NCBI GenBank assembly: GCA_021732845.1
Contig: JAKFUF010000089.1
Span: 1 to 54,569, forward strand
Direction: 5' to 3'
DNA length: 54,569 bases
Source of the DNA: Planctomycetaceae bacterium
GTDB taxonomy: Bacteria > Planctomycetota > Planctomycetia > Planctomycetales > Planctomycetaceae
Positions 24,833 through 33,853 of the stretch are shown here, one piece after another. The notes beneath the pieces are model-generated. The model did not search any database, was not told the origin of the DNA, and was given only the letters and a program-made list of their open reading frames with translations. How positions within the stretch are numbered: the first letter of the stretch is position 1; the number at the start of each line of letters is the position of its first letter. The translations under genes and the position numbers were made by a program.

Positions 24833-26941
24833 TCAAAACGCGCCGAAGCCGACGATCACGTGCAGGTCTTTCGCCGACGGGGCGGCGGTGAGGCCCAGTT
24901 CGATCCCCGGGTTCCCGTCGGCCACTGCCATGTAGGATTGCCGCGGCATCCCCTTGGGGCTGTCGGCCGCCGGGTCGAGCATCAGCAATAGGTATTGCTC
25001 CATGGGGTTGCTGCCGAAGCGGGAGGGCGGTCGCTCGTTCTGGTTGTAGGGATAGCCCCGGTACGAGGAATACGGCTCATACGATTCATAGCTGCCGTCA
25101 TAGGTGGCTGGCGGTGCCGGGGCGCGGTCGTCCAACAACGTGCGCAGGGCCTTGAGCTGTTCGGAGGTGGCAGCGGTCATGCGCGCATTGCCGCCGGCGG
25201 GAACTGCGGGGGCATAGAACAGGTTGCCATCCTTATCCTTGGCCAGCAGCATCGACAGAGACCAGGTGAGACCGTTGCTGGCCTCCATCGCCCCGTCGGC
25301 GCCAGTCCGAATTTCCAGACGCCCGCGTTCCGGCCGCTGCGTGATGGTCGCGAACTGCGAATGCAGCCGGGAGCGCATGAAGCCGTAGGGCAGATGCTGG
25401 GTGCGGGTCCAGTCGACCGCGCCGGACTCCAGTCCCCCGTCGATGCCCCACAGTGGAAGAACCGCAGTTTCGGGCGAGAATACCAGCCCATTTGAGGGCG
25501 CGAGACCCGCATACAGTGAGATCCGGCCCCAGGCCGTGGCGGTCTTGTGATCCTGGTCGATGACAGTCACGCTCCGCACGCGCGACAGCGCGCCGAATCC
25601 GTCGGCGATGATGGCGTACGTAAACAGTGCCGAACTGGTCACGAAGGCGATCAGCGGAATCGTCACGACCAGCAGATACAACTGCTTGCGGCGGGCGAGG
25701 AGAAAATAATTGACCGGCCCGATGACAATGGCGAACAGCGAGATCAGCACCAGGAAGGCGATCTTTGGCGGGTCGCCCATGCCGGGGATGAGGAAGTATT
25801 GGAACTCGGGATGGACCTCGCGCGACGAGAGACCATGTCGCGTCGTCCATTCCCAGGACCGGGAGTCGAGCGAACGCAGCCACCAGCCCCAGTCGCGGGC
25901 TGAACCGGGGAATGCGTCGTTGGTGAAGGCGTAGACGTGCCCCATCACCAGCGTCCGGTCGGCGAAGGCCGCCGAACCGCCGGTCCAGACTTCGGCGGCA
26001 TCCTGCGTCGACAAGGCCACCTGCTGCCCATCGATCATCACCAGGCCATTTTCAGTCAGCGAGTTGTTCTCGTTGGTCATGGCACGATTTTTGAGTTCCG
26101 CTGGACGCCAGGCGGGCGAAATCGCCTTGCGGCTGGAAAGTTCCAGCAACCGCCGCAGATCCTCGGATTCGGCGGCGGGCTTGCCCACATTTGTGACCAG
26201 CAGGTTGCCACCCGCTTCGGTCCACTGCAGCAGGGCCGTGCGGACCGCCTGGGGCAGCTTTTCAAAGACCGACAGCTTGACCGCGATCAGGTCCACCGCC
26301 GTGTAGTCGATCCAGTTTTCCGGCAGCATGGAGGGCGCGAGAACCACATGGTCTTCCGACCGGCGCATCGAGCTGTGGCGTGAAGCATTTGCCAGGTAAA
26401 TCGAAACGGCTTTTTCAAACGCGCTGCAGTCCACATTGTCGGGCGAGATCACGAGCAATGACGGGCGTTGGACTCCGGAATCGCGGTCCGACAGGTTGAT
26501 CGACCGCTTGGAGAGCCCGTCGATTCGCGCGCCACGGCCGTCCAGAACGGAGAAGTCGCCATTGGCGGCACTACTGACCAGTGGCACGGAGAGGGTTGCC
26601 TGCACGGTGGCGTTCTGGTCGATCACCACCTGCCGTTCCACATCGGGCAGTCGACTGCTGTCACGGCCTTCCGAATGGCCCGAGAAGCGCAGCGTCACCG
26701 CGCGCTTGCGGGCGGTGTTGGTGAGCCGCACGCGGATCGGGTAATAGCCACCGCTGCCGCCGCCGCACCAGCGGGTGTCCACAGTCACCCGCAGATCGTC
26801 CTGCTGCGCGGTCCATTCGCCGCTGCCGGCCTGAATCGCGGTGACGGCACACAGAAGCCACACCGCCACGAGCGCCGGCACCCACGGCAATCGCTGCAAA
26901 CGCGGACGAATTCCGGCAACCCCACTGCACAACGCAAACAT
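24833..26941 (-). CDS. Large membrane-anchored protein of a MoxR locus
   Basis: The ATG at 26941 is preferred (GAGGG nearby, and a signal peptide follows: LPWVPALVAVWLLCAVTAIQA); a longer frame to 27082 overlaps the MoxR gene. The 702-residue protein has an exported N-terminal half with Ig-like and VWA/GATase-like features (LLVISPDNVDCSAFEKAV, LQWTEAGGNLLVTNVG), then two membrane helices near residues 420-475 (IAFLVLISLFAIVIGPVNYF and YLLVVTIPLIAFVTSSALF) and an exported C-terminal domain with a Tyr/Ser-rich stretch (SYESYEPYSSYRGYPY). It starts 14 bases after the MoxR stop. In many bacteria MoxR ATPases pair with DUF58/VWA/membrane proteins in envelope stress or protein maturation; that role is inferred for this pair. 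Confidence 0.75.
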   Translation of the reverse strand: MFALCSGVAGIRPRLQRLPWVPALVAVWLLCAVTAIQAGSGEWTAQQDDLRVTVDTRWCGGGSGGYYPIRVRLTNTARKRAVTLRFSGHSEGRDSSRLPDVERQVVIDQNATVQATLSVPLVSSAANGDFSVLDGRGARIDGLSKRSINLSDRDSGVQRPSLLVISPDNVDCSAFEKAVSIYLANASRHSSMRRSEDHVVLAPSMLPENWIDYTAVDLIAVKLSVFEKLPQAVRTALLQWTEAGGNLLVTNVGKPAAESEDLRRLLELSSRKAISPAWRPAELKNRAMTNENNSLTENGLVMIDGQQVALSTQDAAEVWTGGSAAFADRTLVMGHVYAFTNDAFPGSARDWGWWLRSLDSRSWEWTTRHGLSSREVHPEFQYFLIPGMGDPPKIAFLVLISLFAIVIGPVNYFLLARRKQLYLLVVTIPLIAFVTSSALFTYAIIADGFGALSRVRSVTVIDQDHKTATAWGRISLYAGLAPSNGLVFSPETAVLPLWGIDGGLESGAVDWTRTQHLPYGFMRSRLHSQFATITQRPERGRLEIRTGADGAMEASNGLTWSLSMLLAKDKDGNLFYAPAVPAGGNARMTAATSEQLKALRTLLDDRAPAPPATYDGSYESYEPYSSYRGYPYNQNERPPSRFGSNPMEQYLLLMLDPAADSPKGMPRQSYMAVADGNPGIELGLTAAPSAKDLHVIVGFGAF

Positions 26942-26955
26942 GCTGGCCCTCGAAA

Positions 26956-28005
26956 TCAAGTTCGCAAATCTTCGGCAACGTCGCGCGAAACCTCCGGCAC
27001 GGCGCTGAGCAGGTGGTCCACCAGCTTCGCCGTGTCCCAGCCTTCCAGCCGCGCCGCATAGTCGAGAATCAATCTGTGGCACAGCACGCTGGGAGCCACG
27101 CGCCGGACCTCTTCGAAACCGGCATTCGGCTTGCCGGCCAGCAGCGCGGCCGCGCGGGCAGTCCCCGCCAGGGCGATGGCCGCACGGGGTGAGGCTCCGA
27201 ATTTGACGAACCGCTTCACCTCATCGGGCGATTCGGCCCGGTTGGGATGCGTCGCCGTCACCAGCCGCGCGATGTAGTTGGCCACCGCCTGTGGCAGGTG
27301 AATCGCATCCGTGAAATCGAACAGTTGCTTCAGTTCGGTTTCCGAGAGGACCTGCTCCAACTCCGGTGGCTCACCCTGGCGGCGGGTGGAGATGATTTCC
27401 TGCAGAACTTCGCTCGTCACCCCATGGACACTGATTTTGAACGTGAAGCGGTCCAACTGGGCTTCCGGCAGCGGATACGTGCCTTCGAGTTCGATGGGGT
27501 TTTGCGTGGCCAGCACGAAGAACGGCAAGGGCAGGAGGTGCGTCTCGCCGAGCACCGTGACCCGGCGTTCCTGCATTGCCTCAAGCATGGCCGACTGTGT
27601 CTTGGGGCTGGCGCGGTTGATTTCGTCCGCCAGCACGAGGTTGGCGAAGATCGGGCCGGGGTGGAACACCAGCCGCCGCCGGCCCGCCTCTTCTTCCAAA
27701 ATGGGCGCGCCCACGATGTCGCCGGGCAGCAGGTCGGGGGTGAACTGCAGGCGGCGGAACCGCAGGCCCATCAGCTTTGAGAGCGACTTGATCAGCTCCG
27801 TTTTGCCCAGGCCCGGCAAGCCTTCCAGCAGCAGATGGCCGCGGGCCAGGAGTGAAATCACCACCAGTTCGATCAACTGATGCTGCCCCAGGATGGCCCG
27901 CCCCAGTTCGCCGATCAGGCGGGAAAGCAGCCGATGCGCGCTGTCCGCCTCGGCTGGAGTCAGCAGGCGGTGTTGAAGACGCGGTTCCGCTGGAGCGTCG
28001 GGCAT
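26956..28005 (-). CDS. MoxR family AAA ATPase
   Basis: The 349-residue protein is a standard MoxR AAA+ ATPase: Walker A GLPGLGKTE near residue 62, the MoxR-specific RLQFTPDLLPGDIVGAPIL, Walker B LVLADEINRASPKTQSAM, sensor 1 FFVLATQNPIELEGTYPLPE, and the C-terminal lid with GASPRAAIALAGTARAAAL. MoxR proteins work as chaperone-like ATPases for assembly or activation of partner complexes, often with DUF58 and VWA proteins; only the membrane partner downstream is present here. It is divergent from the DUF1501 gene. Confidence 0.93.
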   Translation of the reverse strand: MPDAPAEPRLQHRLLTPAEADSAHRLLSRLIGELGRAILGQHQLIELVVISLLARGHLLLEGLPGLGKTELIKSLSKLMGLRFRRLQFTPDLLPGDIVGAPILEEEAGRRRLVFHPGPIFANLVLADEINRASPKTQSAMLEAMQERRVTVLGETHLLPLPFFVLATQNPIELEGTYPLPEAQLDRFTFKISVHGVTSEVLQEIISTRRQGEPPELEQVLSETELKQLFDFTDAIHLPQAVANYIARLVTATHPNRAESPDEVKRFVKFGASPRAAIALAGTARAAALLAGKPNAGFEEVRRVAPSVLCHRLILDYAARLEGWDTAKLVDHLLSAVPEVSRDVAEDLRT

Positions 28006-28238
28006 GAGTCAGAACTGACCGGGGACGAGTGGCTGAACTGAGACAGAGTGTCACAGTGTAGCGAATTTGCCCTTGACGCGACACCACGCCGACTTCGGCT
28101 GGTCCAGATTTTGGCATCACAGTTTTTGCGATCTTGGATGACAGACATCAGTGTTGACTTCCGTTTGTCGATCAAATAGACAATATTCGATATGTCAGGC
28201 CGATCCGGCGCGCATTCGGCCACCTGCCAGGAAACGCC

Positions 28239-29633
28239 ATGCTTACCATTTTCGGACGTCAGCCTTCCACTTCGCACGGCTTTTGCGACGGCGTCTCCCG
28301 TCGCGATTTCCTCACCATCGGCGGCATGGCGCTGGGCGGAGTCAGCCTCAGTGGTCTGCTGCGGGCAGAGTCTGTCGCGACGCCCGCGGCGGGTTCGTCC
28401 AAGCCCGGACTGGGGCACAAGGCGATCATCAATATTTACCTGCCGGGAGGCCCGCCGCATCTGGACATGTGGGATCCCAAGCCCCAGGCGCCTCTGGAAA
28501 TTCGCGGGGAATTTCAGGCGATTCAGACCAATGTGCCGGGCATCGAAGTCAGCGAGATGTTCCCGCGGATGGCGCAGATGATGGACAAGTTTGTCCTTGT
28601 CCGGTCGCTGTCCGATTCGGATGGGGCGCACGATGCCTATCAGTGCATGACCGGACGCCGGAAAGGCGGACGGCAGCCACCGGGGGGCTGGCCGCAGGGT
28701 GGTGCCTGGGTGTCGAAGATGCAGGGGCAGGTCAACCCGGCCATCCCCGCCAATGTCGCCCTGATGTATCAGACGGGCAACCGCACCTGGGGCGAGGCAG
28801 GGGACGGTGGCTTCCTGGGGGTGGCACATTCTCCCTTCAACCTGCTGGGCCGCGAGGCCCGCAGCACTTCGGACAACATGGTGCTGCATGGGATCACCTT
28901 GGAAAAGCTGCGCGACCGAACGGCCTTGATGCAGTCGCTGGACCGTTTTCAGCGGACCGCCGACCACCGCGGGCAAATGGACAGCATGGATGTGTACACC
29001 CAGCAGGCGATGGGGATTCTGACCACCGCCCGGCTGGTGGACGCGCTCGACCTCTCGAAAGAGAACCCGGCGGTGGTGGCCCGCTATGGAAAGAGCAGCA
29101 CGCAATTCCAGCGTGATGGCGCGCCGCCAATGATCGAGAACTTCTGCATCGCCCGCCGTCTGGTGGAAGCCGGTGCCCGATTCGTGTCCCTGAACTACAG
29201 CCGCTGGGACTGGCACGGTTCCGACGGGATGAACTATCCCAAGTGCCGGGAAGAGTGCCCGCTGCTCGACCAGGGGCTCGCGGCCCTGGTGACGGACCTG
29301 CACGAACGTGGCTTGGACCGCGACGTGTCTGTCGTCGTGTGGGGCGAATTCGGCCGGACACCAAAAATCAATGGCAGCAACAGCCGTGACCACTGGCCGC
29401 AGGCCAACACCGCGGTGCTTGCCGGCGGCGGAATGCGCACCGGTCAAGCCGTGGGCGAAACCAACCGGTACGGCGAAGTGCCGATGCTGCGGCCCGTCAA
29501 ATTCCAGGAGGTGTTTGCCACACTCTATAAGTGTGCGGGCATCGACGCCCAAAATCTCCGCGTGTTCGACCAGTCGGGCGTGCCCCAGTACTTGGTGGAC
29601 CCCGGCAACGAGCCACTGCACGAGGTCACGTGA
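28239..29633 (+). CDS. DUF1501 domain protein, twin-arginine leader
   Basis: The 464-residue protein begins with a Tat-like signal (SRRDFLTIGGMALGGVSLSG) and continues with the conserved DUF1501 body: AIINIYLPGGPPHLDMWDPKP, FPRMAQMMDKFVLVRSLSD, GARFVSLNYSRWDWHG, VVVWGEFGRTPKINGSNSRD and DHWPQANTAVLAGGG. The family is related to the alkaline-phosphatase/sulfatase fold and is extremely abundant in planctomycetes, usually next to a DUF1549/DUF1553 cytochrome; none is adjacent here. Enzymatic activity of the family is not established. A good stem-loop with a T-rich tail follows the gene. Confidence 0.93.
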   Translation: MLTIFGRQPSTSHGFCDGVSRRDFLTIGGMALGGVSLSGLLRAESVATPAAGSSKPGLGHKAIINIYLPGGPPHLDMWDPKPQAPLEIRGEFQAIQTNVPGIEVSEMFPRMAQMMDKFVLVRSLSDSDGAHDAYQCMTGRRKGGRQPPGGWPQGGAWVSKMQGQVNPAIPANVALMYQTGNRTWGEAGDGGFLGVAHSPFNLLGREARSTSDNMVLHGITLEKLRDRTALMQSLDRFQRTADHRGQMDSMDVYTQQAMGILTTARLVDALDLSKENPAVVARYGKSSTQFQRDGAPPMIENFCIARRLVEAGARFVSLNYSRWDWHGSDGMNYPKCREECPLLDQGLAALVTDLHERGLDRDVSVVVWGEFGRTPKINGSNSRDHWPQANTAVLAGGGMRTGQAVGETNRYGEVPMLRPVKFQEVFATLYKCAGIDAQNLRVFDQSGVPQYLVDPGNEPLHEVT

Positions 29634-29672
29634 GCCACTCCGCCTGTTGAGGGCGAAAACCGCCGAATCCTG

Positions 29673-29727
29673 AACGCCATGGACGCAGACCCGAGTTTTT
29701 GGGCTGCATCCATGGCGTTTTATTTTG
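29673..29727 (+). terminator. Stem-loop terminator after the DUF1501 gene
   Basis: AACGCCATGGACGCAG (29673-29688) pairs with CTGCATCCATGGCGTT (29704-29719) with a single G.U, and TTATTTTGTG follows. It is 39 bases after the stop codon. Confidence 0.8.
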
Positions 29728-29786
29728 TGCTGTACGCTGCAATGCCTCTGAAAAAGAGAGTGGATTTTTAAAAAAGTGTAATTTCA

Positions 29787-29814
29787 TTGACAAAGTACGC
29801 CTTGATTGTACGAT
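29787..29814 (+). promoter_or_regulatory. Possible sigma70-type promoter for the DUF1559 gene
   Basis: TTGACA (29787-29792) and TACGAT (29809-29814) are separated by 16 bases, in an AT-rich stretch about 130 bases before the DUF1559 start. The -35 is perfect and the -10 differs from TATAAT at two positions. Confidence 0.35.
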
Positions 29815-29947
29815 GAAAGCGTGTTGACTCATTTTGCGGCGTTCGCCCTCATACCAGTTCAACTCAAATTCGGCGTTTTCTCTCGTCGTCACGTTCGTTC
29901 GATTTTAGATTCAAAGTTCGACCCCGTCCTTTTCCCCAGGAGAACCC

Positions 29948-31030
29948 ATGTACAGAGTGTATCGTAGACGCGCCTTCACGCTCATTGAGCTGCTCGTCGT
30001 CATCGCCATCATCGCCATCCTCGTCGCGCTGCTGCTGCCCGCCGTGCAGCAGGCCCGCGAAGCGGCCCGTCGGGCCCAGTGCAAAAACAACCTGAAGCAA
30101 ATCGGGTTGGCGATGCACAACTACCACGACACCTACGGCATGTTCCCCGCCGAAGCCATGATGGTGTACAACCCCACCTCGGGTGCGGCCCCAGGCTCGG
30201 CGGTTCTCGGCCCCAAGGCACCGCGCAACTTCTCGTGGATCTGCGCGATCCTGCCTTACATCGACCAAACTCCGATCTACAACCTGATCAACTTCAGCGC
30301 TCCCGCTTTGGGACAGAATCTGGGCATCGGCACGCTGGAAACCATCCAACTGGCCGGGTTCAAGTGCCCATCTGATCCAGGTTGGCCAAACTCGCTGCCT
30401 CAGGGTTTTGGCTATTCGGGCTACGGCATCTCTGAAGGGTGGGACTGGTGGAATCGCCAGGCCGGTGCCAACTCTGGCTACCGCGCAGGGAACGACCAAC
30501 GCCTTGCTGGCGTCGGCACTCCCGGTTACTACTGCCGCATCACCCAGATCATTGATGGAACGTCGTCCACGATCATGATCGGTGAGACCGACTCCTCCAG
30601 CAACACCGGTTCACAGTTCTGCTGCACCAACAAGCGCGTGGGCGCGGGCAAAGTCTTCCGCACCCTGCTGCTGGCGCCACAGCAAAACTCCGACGCCCAA
30701 GGGGCGGCCTCAAGCATCTTCCCGACGGCCTACGGTGCATCCAACCTGGATCCGGATGGCGGCTCCGTCAGTTCCGGCAACTGGTGGAAGGCAGCCCCTT
30801 ACGCCCTGTCGCCGTTCTACATCACTGCGTACGGCATCAACTCGGAATGGCCGGGTGCCAGCAGCGTCCACACCGGTGGTTCGCAGTTCACGATGGCTGA
30901 CGGCAGCGTCCGCTTCATCAACGGAAACATTGGTCACAACGGTAGCTGGCCGTCCTCAATCTGGCACGCCATGAACTCCATCAATGGCAACCCAGGTGGT
31001 GAAATCGCTGGCCAAGGCACCTATGAATAA
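29948..31030 (+). CDS. DUF1559 protein with type IV pilin-like N-terminus
   Basis: The 360-residue protein starts with a prepilin-type leader and helix, [18 protein letters not shown] then [18 protein letters not shown]; the residue before the cleavage phenylalanine is Ala rather than Gly, which is common in this family. The DUF1559 body follows ([19 protein letters not shown]) and the C-terminus has [16 protein letters not shown], the H-X9-DG signature. Such proteins occur in dozens of copies per planctomycete genome and are thought to be processed and displayed like pseudopilins; no precise function is known. It is followed by a small lipoprotein gene, the typical pair. Confidence 0.95.
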   Translation: MYRVYRRRAFTLIELLVVIAIIAILVALLLPAVQQAREAARRAQCKNNLKQIGLAMHNYHDTYGMFPAEAMMVYNPTSGAAPGSAVLGPKAPRNFSWICAILPYIDQTPIYNLINFSAPALGQNLGIGTLETIQLAGFKCPSDPGWPNSLPQGFGYSGYGISEGWDWWNRQAGANSGYRAGNDQRLAGVGTPGYYCRITQIIDGTSSTIMIGETDSSSNTGSQFCCTNKRVGAGKVFRTLLLAPQQNSDAQGAASSIFPTAYGASNLDPDGGSVSSGNWWKAAPYALSPFYITAYGINSEWPGASSVHTGGSQFTMADGSVRFINGNIGHNGSWPSSIWHAMNSINGNPGGEIAGQGTYE

Positions 31031-31140
31031 CGCTGCCTGACCCTCGTCGTTGAAGTTTCGGATTCGCAACCGCTGGCGGGCTGTTCTGAACAGCCCGTCC
31101 AGTGTCTTTTATGTATCCCCCACATTCCAAGGAATTGACG

Positions 31141-31575
31141 ATGCCCCGAAGAGTGCTGTCCCTGCTCACCCTGACCCTGCTGACTGTCGTGATGGGCTGC
31201 AACTCAGGCCCTGCCAAGAAGTCGACGTTCTCGGCCACTGGCAAGGTGACGGTCGATGACAAGCCGCTGGCCGGACCGGCGACCCTGACATTGTCCAATG
31301 AGGACATTACCGAAGGTGCGCCAAGCATCTCAGGTGCTGTCGACAAAGACGGAAATGTGAAATTTACAACCTATGGCAACGACGGCGTGGTCGCCGCGGG
31401 CAAATACAAGGTGACGCTGGCAGGCGACATCATGTCTGCTTCGGTGCTGGTTCCCGCCACTGAACCAGCCACGATTGAAATCAAGTCGGGCGACAAGGAA
31501 GTCACCATCTCCCTGAAGGCCATCCCCGGTGCTCCCCCCGTTGGTGGCATCGCCATGCCAGTTTCGCCTCCGTGA
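31141..31575 (+). CDS. Small lipoprotein paired with DUF1559
   Basis: AAGGA upstream supports the ATG at 31141 over a longer frame beginning at 31102. The 144-residue product has a lipoprotein signal ending in TVVMGCNSG (lipid cysteine near residue 20) and a single beta-rich domain: GKVTVDDKPLAGPATLTLS, with AVDKDGNVKFTTYGN and VAAGKYKVTLAG. This is the carboxypeptidase-regulatory/transthyretin-like fold commonly encoded directly after DUF1559 genes in planctomycetes. A terminator follows. Confidence 0.85.
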   Translation: MPRRVLSLLTLTLLTVVMGCNSGPAKKSTFSATGKVTVDDKPLAGPATLTLSNEDITEGAPSISGAVDKDGNVKFTTYGNDGVVAAGKYKVTLAGDIMSASVLVPATEPATIEIKSGDKEVTISLKAIPGAPPVGGIAMPVSPP

Positions 31576-31605
31576 TCTGTTTGCCGCGCTGTCAAAAGAC
31601 CGCTG

Positions 31606-31643
31606 AACGACCATTCTCTGCTTGAGGATGGTCGTTTGTTTTT
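31606..31643 (+). terminator. Terminator after the lipoprotein gene
   Basis: AACGACCAT (31606-31614) pairs with ATGGTCGTT (31628-31636), and TGTTTTTTG follows. The convergent rodA-like gene ends close by, so it may serve both strands. Confidence 0.8.
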
Positions 31644-31649
31644 TGAATT

Positions 31650-32810
31650 TCACGCAGCCGAGCGCAAGATTTTAAGGCCTGACCGCGAACCGAACCGGAA
31701 CGGGTTGGCGCTGATCTCATAGCCGGGCCGCAGGCCGATGTTCAGCAGCAGGCCAATCGCCGTGGCGGTGAACAGCAGGCTGGAGCCACCGTAACTCATC
31801 AGCGGCAGGGTGATCCCCGTGATGGGCATCAGCCCGACGGTCATCGCGGTGTTGATGACGGTTTGCGCCGCCAGCAGGGCCACAATTCCCACCGCGACCA
31901 GCCGCCCGAACGGTTCACGCGTCCGGTTCGCCACCAGCAGCCCCCACCCATACAGCACCAGATACAACAGCAGTGCGGCCAGCGTGCCCAGCAGCCCGAA
32001 CCGCTCGCCCACCATGCAGAGGATGAAGTCGGTGCGACAGGCGGGCAAATGATACGCCAGCGGGTCGTCGAGCAGGGTGCCAGTCCACTGGCTGCCCCAG
32101 ACTCCACCCAGTGACAGCACCAGCTTCGACTGGTGGAGGTGGTATCCGTCACCTCCAGGCATCTCTCCGCCATCCTGCTGTTGAAATACGGCGGTCACCC
32201 GCGACTGTTGTTCCGCGCTCATCCCGAGCCACAGGACTGGAGCGAGCAGTACTCCCAGCAGCACCACGAGCCCGAGGTGCCACGGCTTGGCCCCCGCTGC
32301 GAACAGCATCGAGAACAGGACCGGAATGAACAGCAGCGAGGTGCCCAGGTCCGGCTCCTTCAGGATCAGTCCCAAGGGGATGAGTGTCATCAGGAACGGC
32401 AGAATCAGTCCGGTGAGCTGCCGGAAGTTCTCGCGATATGCCAGATAGCGGGCGAGCGCCAGAATCAGCGCCAGTTTTGCCATTTCCGACGGTTGGAAAT
32501 TCATCAGTGGAAACGGGATCCAGCGGCGCGAGCCCCACTTTGGCGGGAAGGCATAGACCACCACCAGCAGCACCACACTGAGGACATACAGCGCGGCCGC
32601 GACCGATTTCCAGCGGCGGTAGGAAGGGATGGTGGCCACCAGCAGCACTGGCAGGCTCAGCGCGATCCACACGATCTGTTTGCCGCGAAACGTCCCCAGG
32701 CCCGTCAGTTCATCCCCCCGCTCGATCCCCGCCACCCCCAACAGCATGAGCGCGACGGCGCAGATGAGAATCGGCCAAGGCAGGCGGCGGAACCAGTCGG
32801 GAAGAGACAT
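31650..32810 (-). CDS. rodA: RodA/FtsW/SpoVE family (SEDS) peptidoglycan polymerase
   Basis: SEDS proteins polymerise lipid II into glycan strands, RodA together with a class B penicillin-binding protein during elongation. The 386-residue protein has about ten membrane helices and family motifs: MNFQPSEMAKLALILALARY, LKEPDLGTSLLFIPVLF, VGERFGLLGTLAALLLYLVL and GLMPITGITLPLMSYGGSSL. MSYGGSS and the EPDLGT segment favour RodA over FtsW. The catalytic aspartate is in the CRTDFILCMVGE loop. No mreB, mreC or PBP2 gene is adjacent. Planctomycetes have peptidoglycan and usually lack ftsZ, so such proteins are of interest for their division. Confidence 0.88.
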   Translation of the reverse strand: MSLPDWFRRLPWPILICAVALMLLGVAGIERGDELTGLGTFRGKQIVWIALSLPVLLVATIPSYRRWKSVAAALYVLSVVLLVVVYAFPPKWGSRRWIPFPLMNFQPSEMAKLALILALARYLAYRENFRQLTGLILPFLMTLIPLGLILKEPDLGTSLLFIPVLFSMLFAAGAKPWHLGLVVLLGVLLAPVLWLGMSAEQQSRVTAVFQQQDGGEMPGGDGYHLHQSKLVLSLGGVWGSQWTGTLLDDPLAYHLPACRTDFILCMVGERFGLLGTLAALLLYLVLYGWGLLVANRTREPFGRLVAVGIVALLAAQTVINTAMTVGLMPITGITLPLMSYGGSSLLFTATAIGLLLNIGLRPGYEISANPFRFGSRSGLKILRSAA

Positions 32811-32950
32811 CCATGTCTCCAGGGGGCGATTACGGCGAGGAGGGCGTACTCGTCATGTAGCACGGCCTTCCTACACCGTGGGTCAACAGAGCGGCGGGGG
32901 GCGCTCGAAGACGGAAGCGCTACCCATTGCTCATTCAACTCTTATTGTCG

Positions 32951-33559
32951 TTATTTGGACGAATTCTCCGAGAGCAGAATTGGCCGGCGGACGCCGGTCC
33001 GTTTCACGAGTTGATAGAGACTGCTGTCGCGACAGCTCGCTGCGGAAATCCACAAGGTGCGATTGTTCTGAACGCACCATTCCACCATCGCCTCGTGAAA
33101 CTGGTGGTGAATGGTCTGCATTCGTTCGGATCCTCTGAACTTGCCGCCAATTCGCATCTGCAATCCTTCGACATCGGGATGCTGACGGAAGAATTCGCAC
33201 AGGGCTTGCGGAACGCCACTGGGCGGAAAAATCAACGGCGGCCCGGACTCCCGCCCCATGCTCAGTTTAACTCCGCCTTCGGAGGTTTCACCAAAATCGG
33301 GAAAATACACAGACAAGACCGGCCCTGTCGGCTGCGGGCTATCATCGTGAGTCACCGGTGTCCGCAGCCCCAGCAACGGCGGTGGCTCAGGGACATCACT
33401 GGTACGTTTTGCTCGCTCCGGAACCCCTGGCGCGGATGGGTGGCTTGCGCCCCCTTCTCCATCCGCTGTCGGGGTTCCTCGCTCACAGACGGCTCCCCAC
33501 AGGCAGAGCAGCAGGAAACCTGCGCCAGCGAGAATTGCCGCTCGTGTTCGTGGAGACAT
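32951..33559 (-). CDS. Exported protein of unknown function
   Basis: The 202-residue protein has an N-terminal membrane or signal segment (AAILAGAGFLLLCLWGAVC), a Pro-rich linker to about residue 75, and a globular domain (VLSVYFPDFGETSEGGVKLS, ERMQTIHHQFHEAMVEWC). The ending (LWISAASCRDSSLYQLVKRT) contains a cysteine. It could be a lipoprotein, but the cysteine in AVCERG is not preceded by a good lipobox. It is upstream of rodA on the same strand with a 140-base gap. No family recognised. Confidence 0.6.
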   Translation of the reverse strand: MSPRTRAAILAGAGFLLLCLWGAVCERGTPTADGEGGASHPSAPGVPERAKRTSDVPEPPPLLGLRTPVTHDDSPQPTGPVLSVYFPDFGETSEGGVKLSMGRESGPPLIFPPSGVPQALCEFFRQHPDVEGLQMRIGGKFRGSERMQTIHHQFHEAMVEWCVQNNRTLWISAASCRDSSLYQLVKRTGVRRPILLSENSSK

Positions 33560-33853
33560 CCCTGTTCCCTCCGTCCATGCGCGCGTCGAGTGCCACAGTG
33601 AAAACGCTGGCCGACTGGCGCACCGTTTTATGGCTCTGACGTTTTACTAAAGTGGGCCACGCCCTGAAATGGGAATTCAAAACTGCGTTGGGATCCATCC
33701 TCCGCACGCTGGTTGTGACCGCAGGGCTGCCCGAGTCATTCCGCCGCAATTTTTTCAGAAAACCCGGCGGAAATCTCGACAGGATGTGACTCAAGAGCTG
33801 GGGCGACAACAACGGTTTGTTGAGCCTTACCCATCTGTGTCAGGATCTTGACC
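33560..33853. other. Divergent intergenic region
   Basis: Divergent promoters for the exported protein on the left and the His-rich protein on the right must lie in these 294 bases. I see no clear -35/-10 pair and no repeat-family member. Confidence 0.3.

Noticed and set aside
27960-29621. A 553-codon minus-strand frame opposite the DUF1501 gene
   Set aside because: It overlaps a clear DUF1501 gene and the start of the MoxR gene and has no protein-like features.
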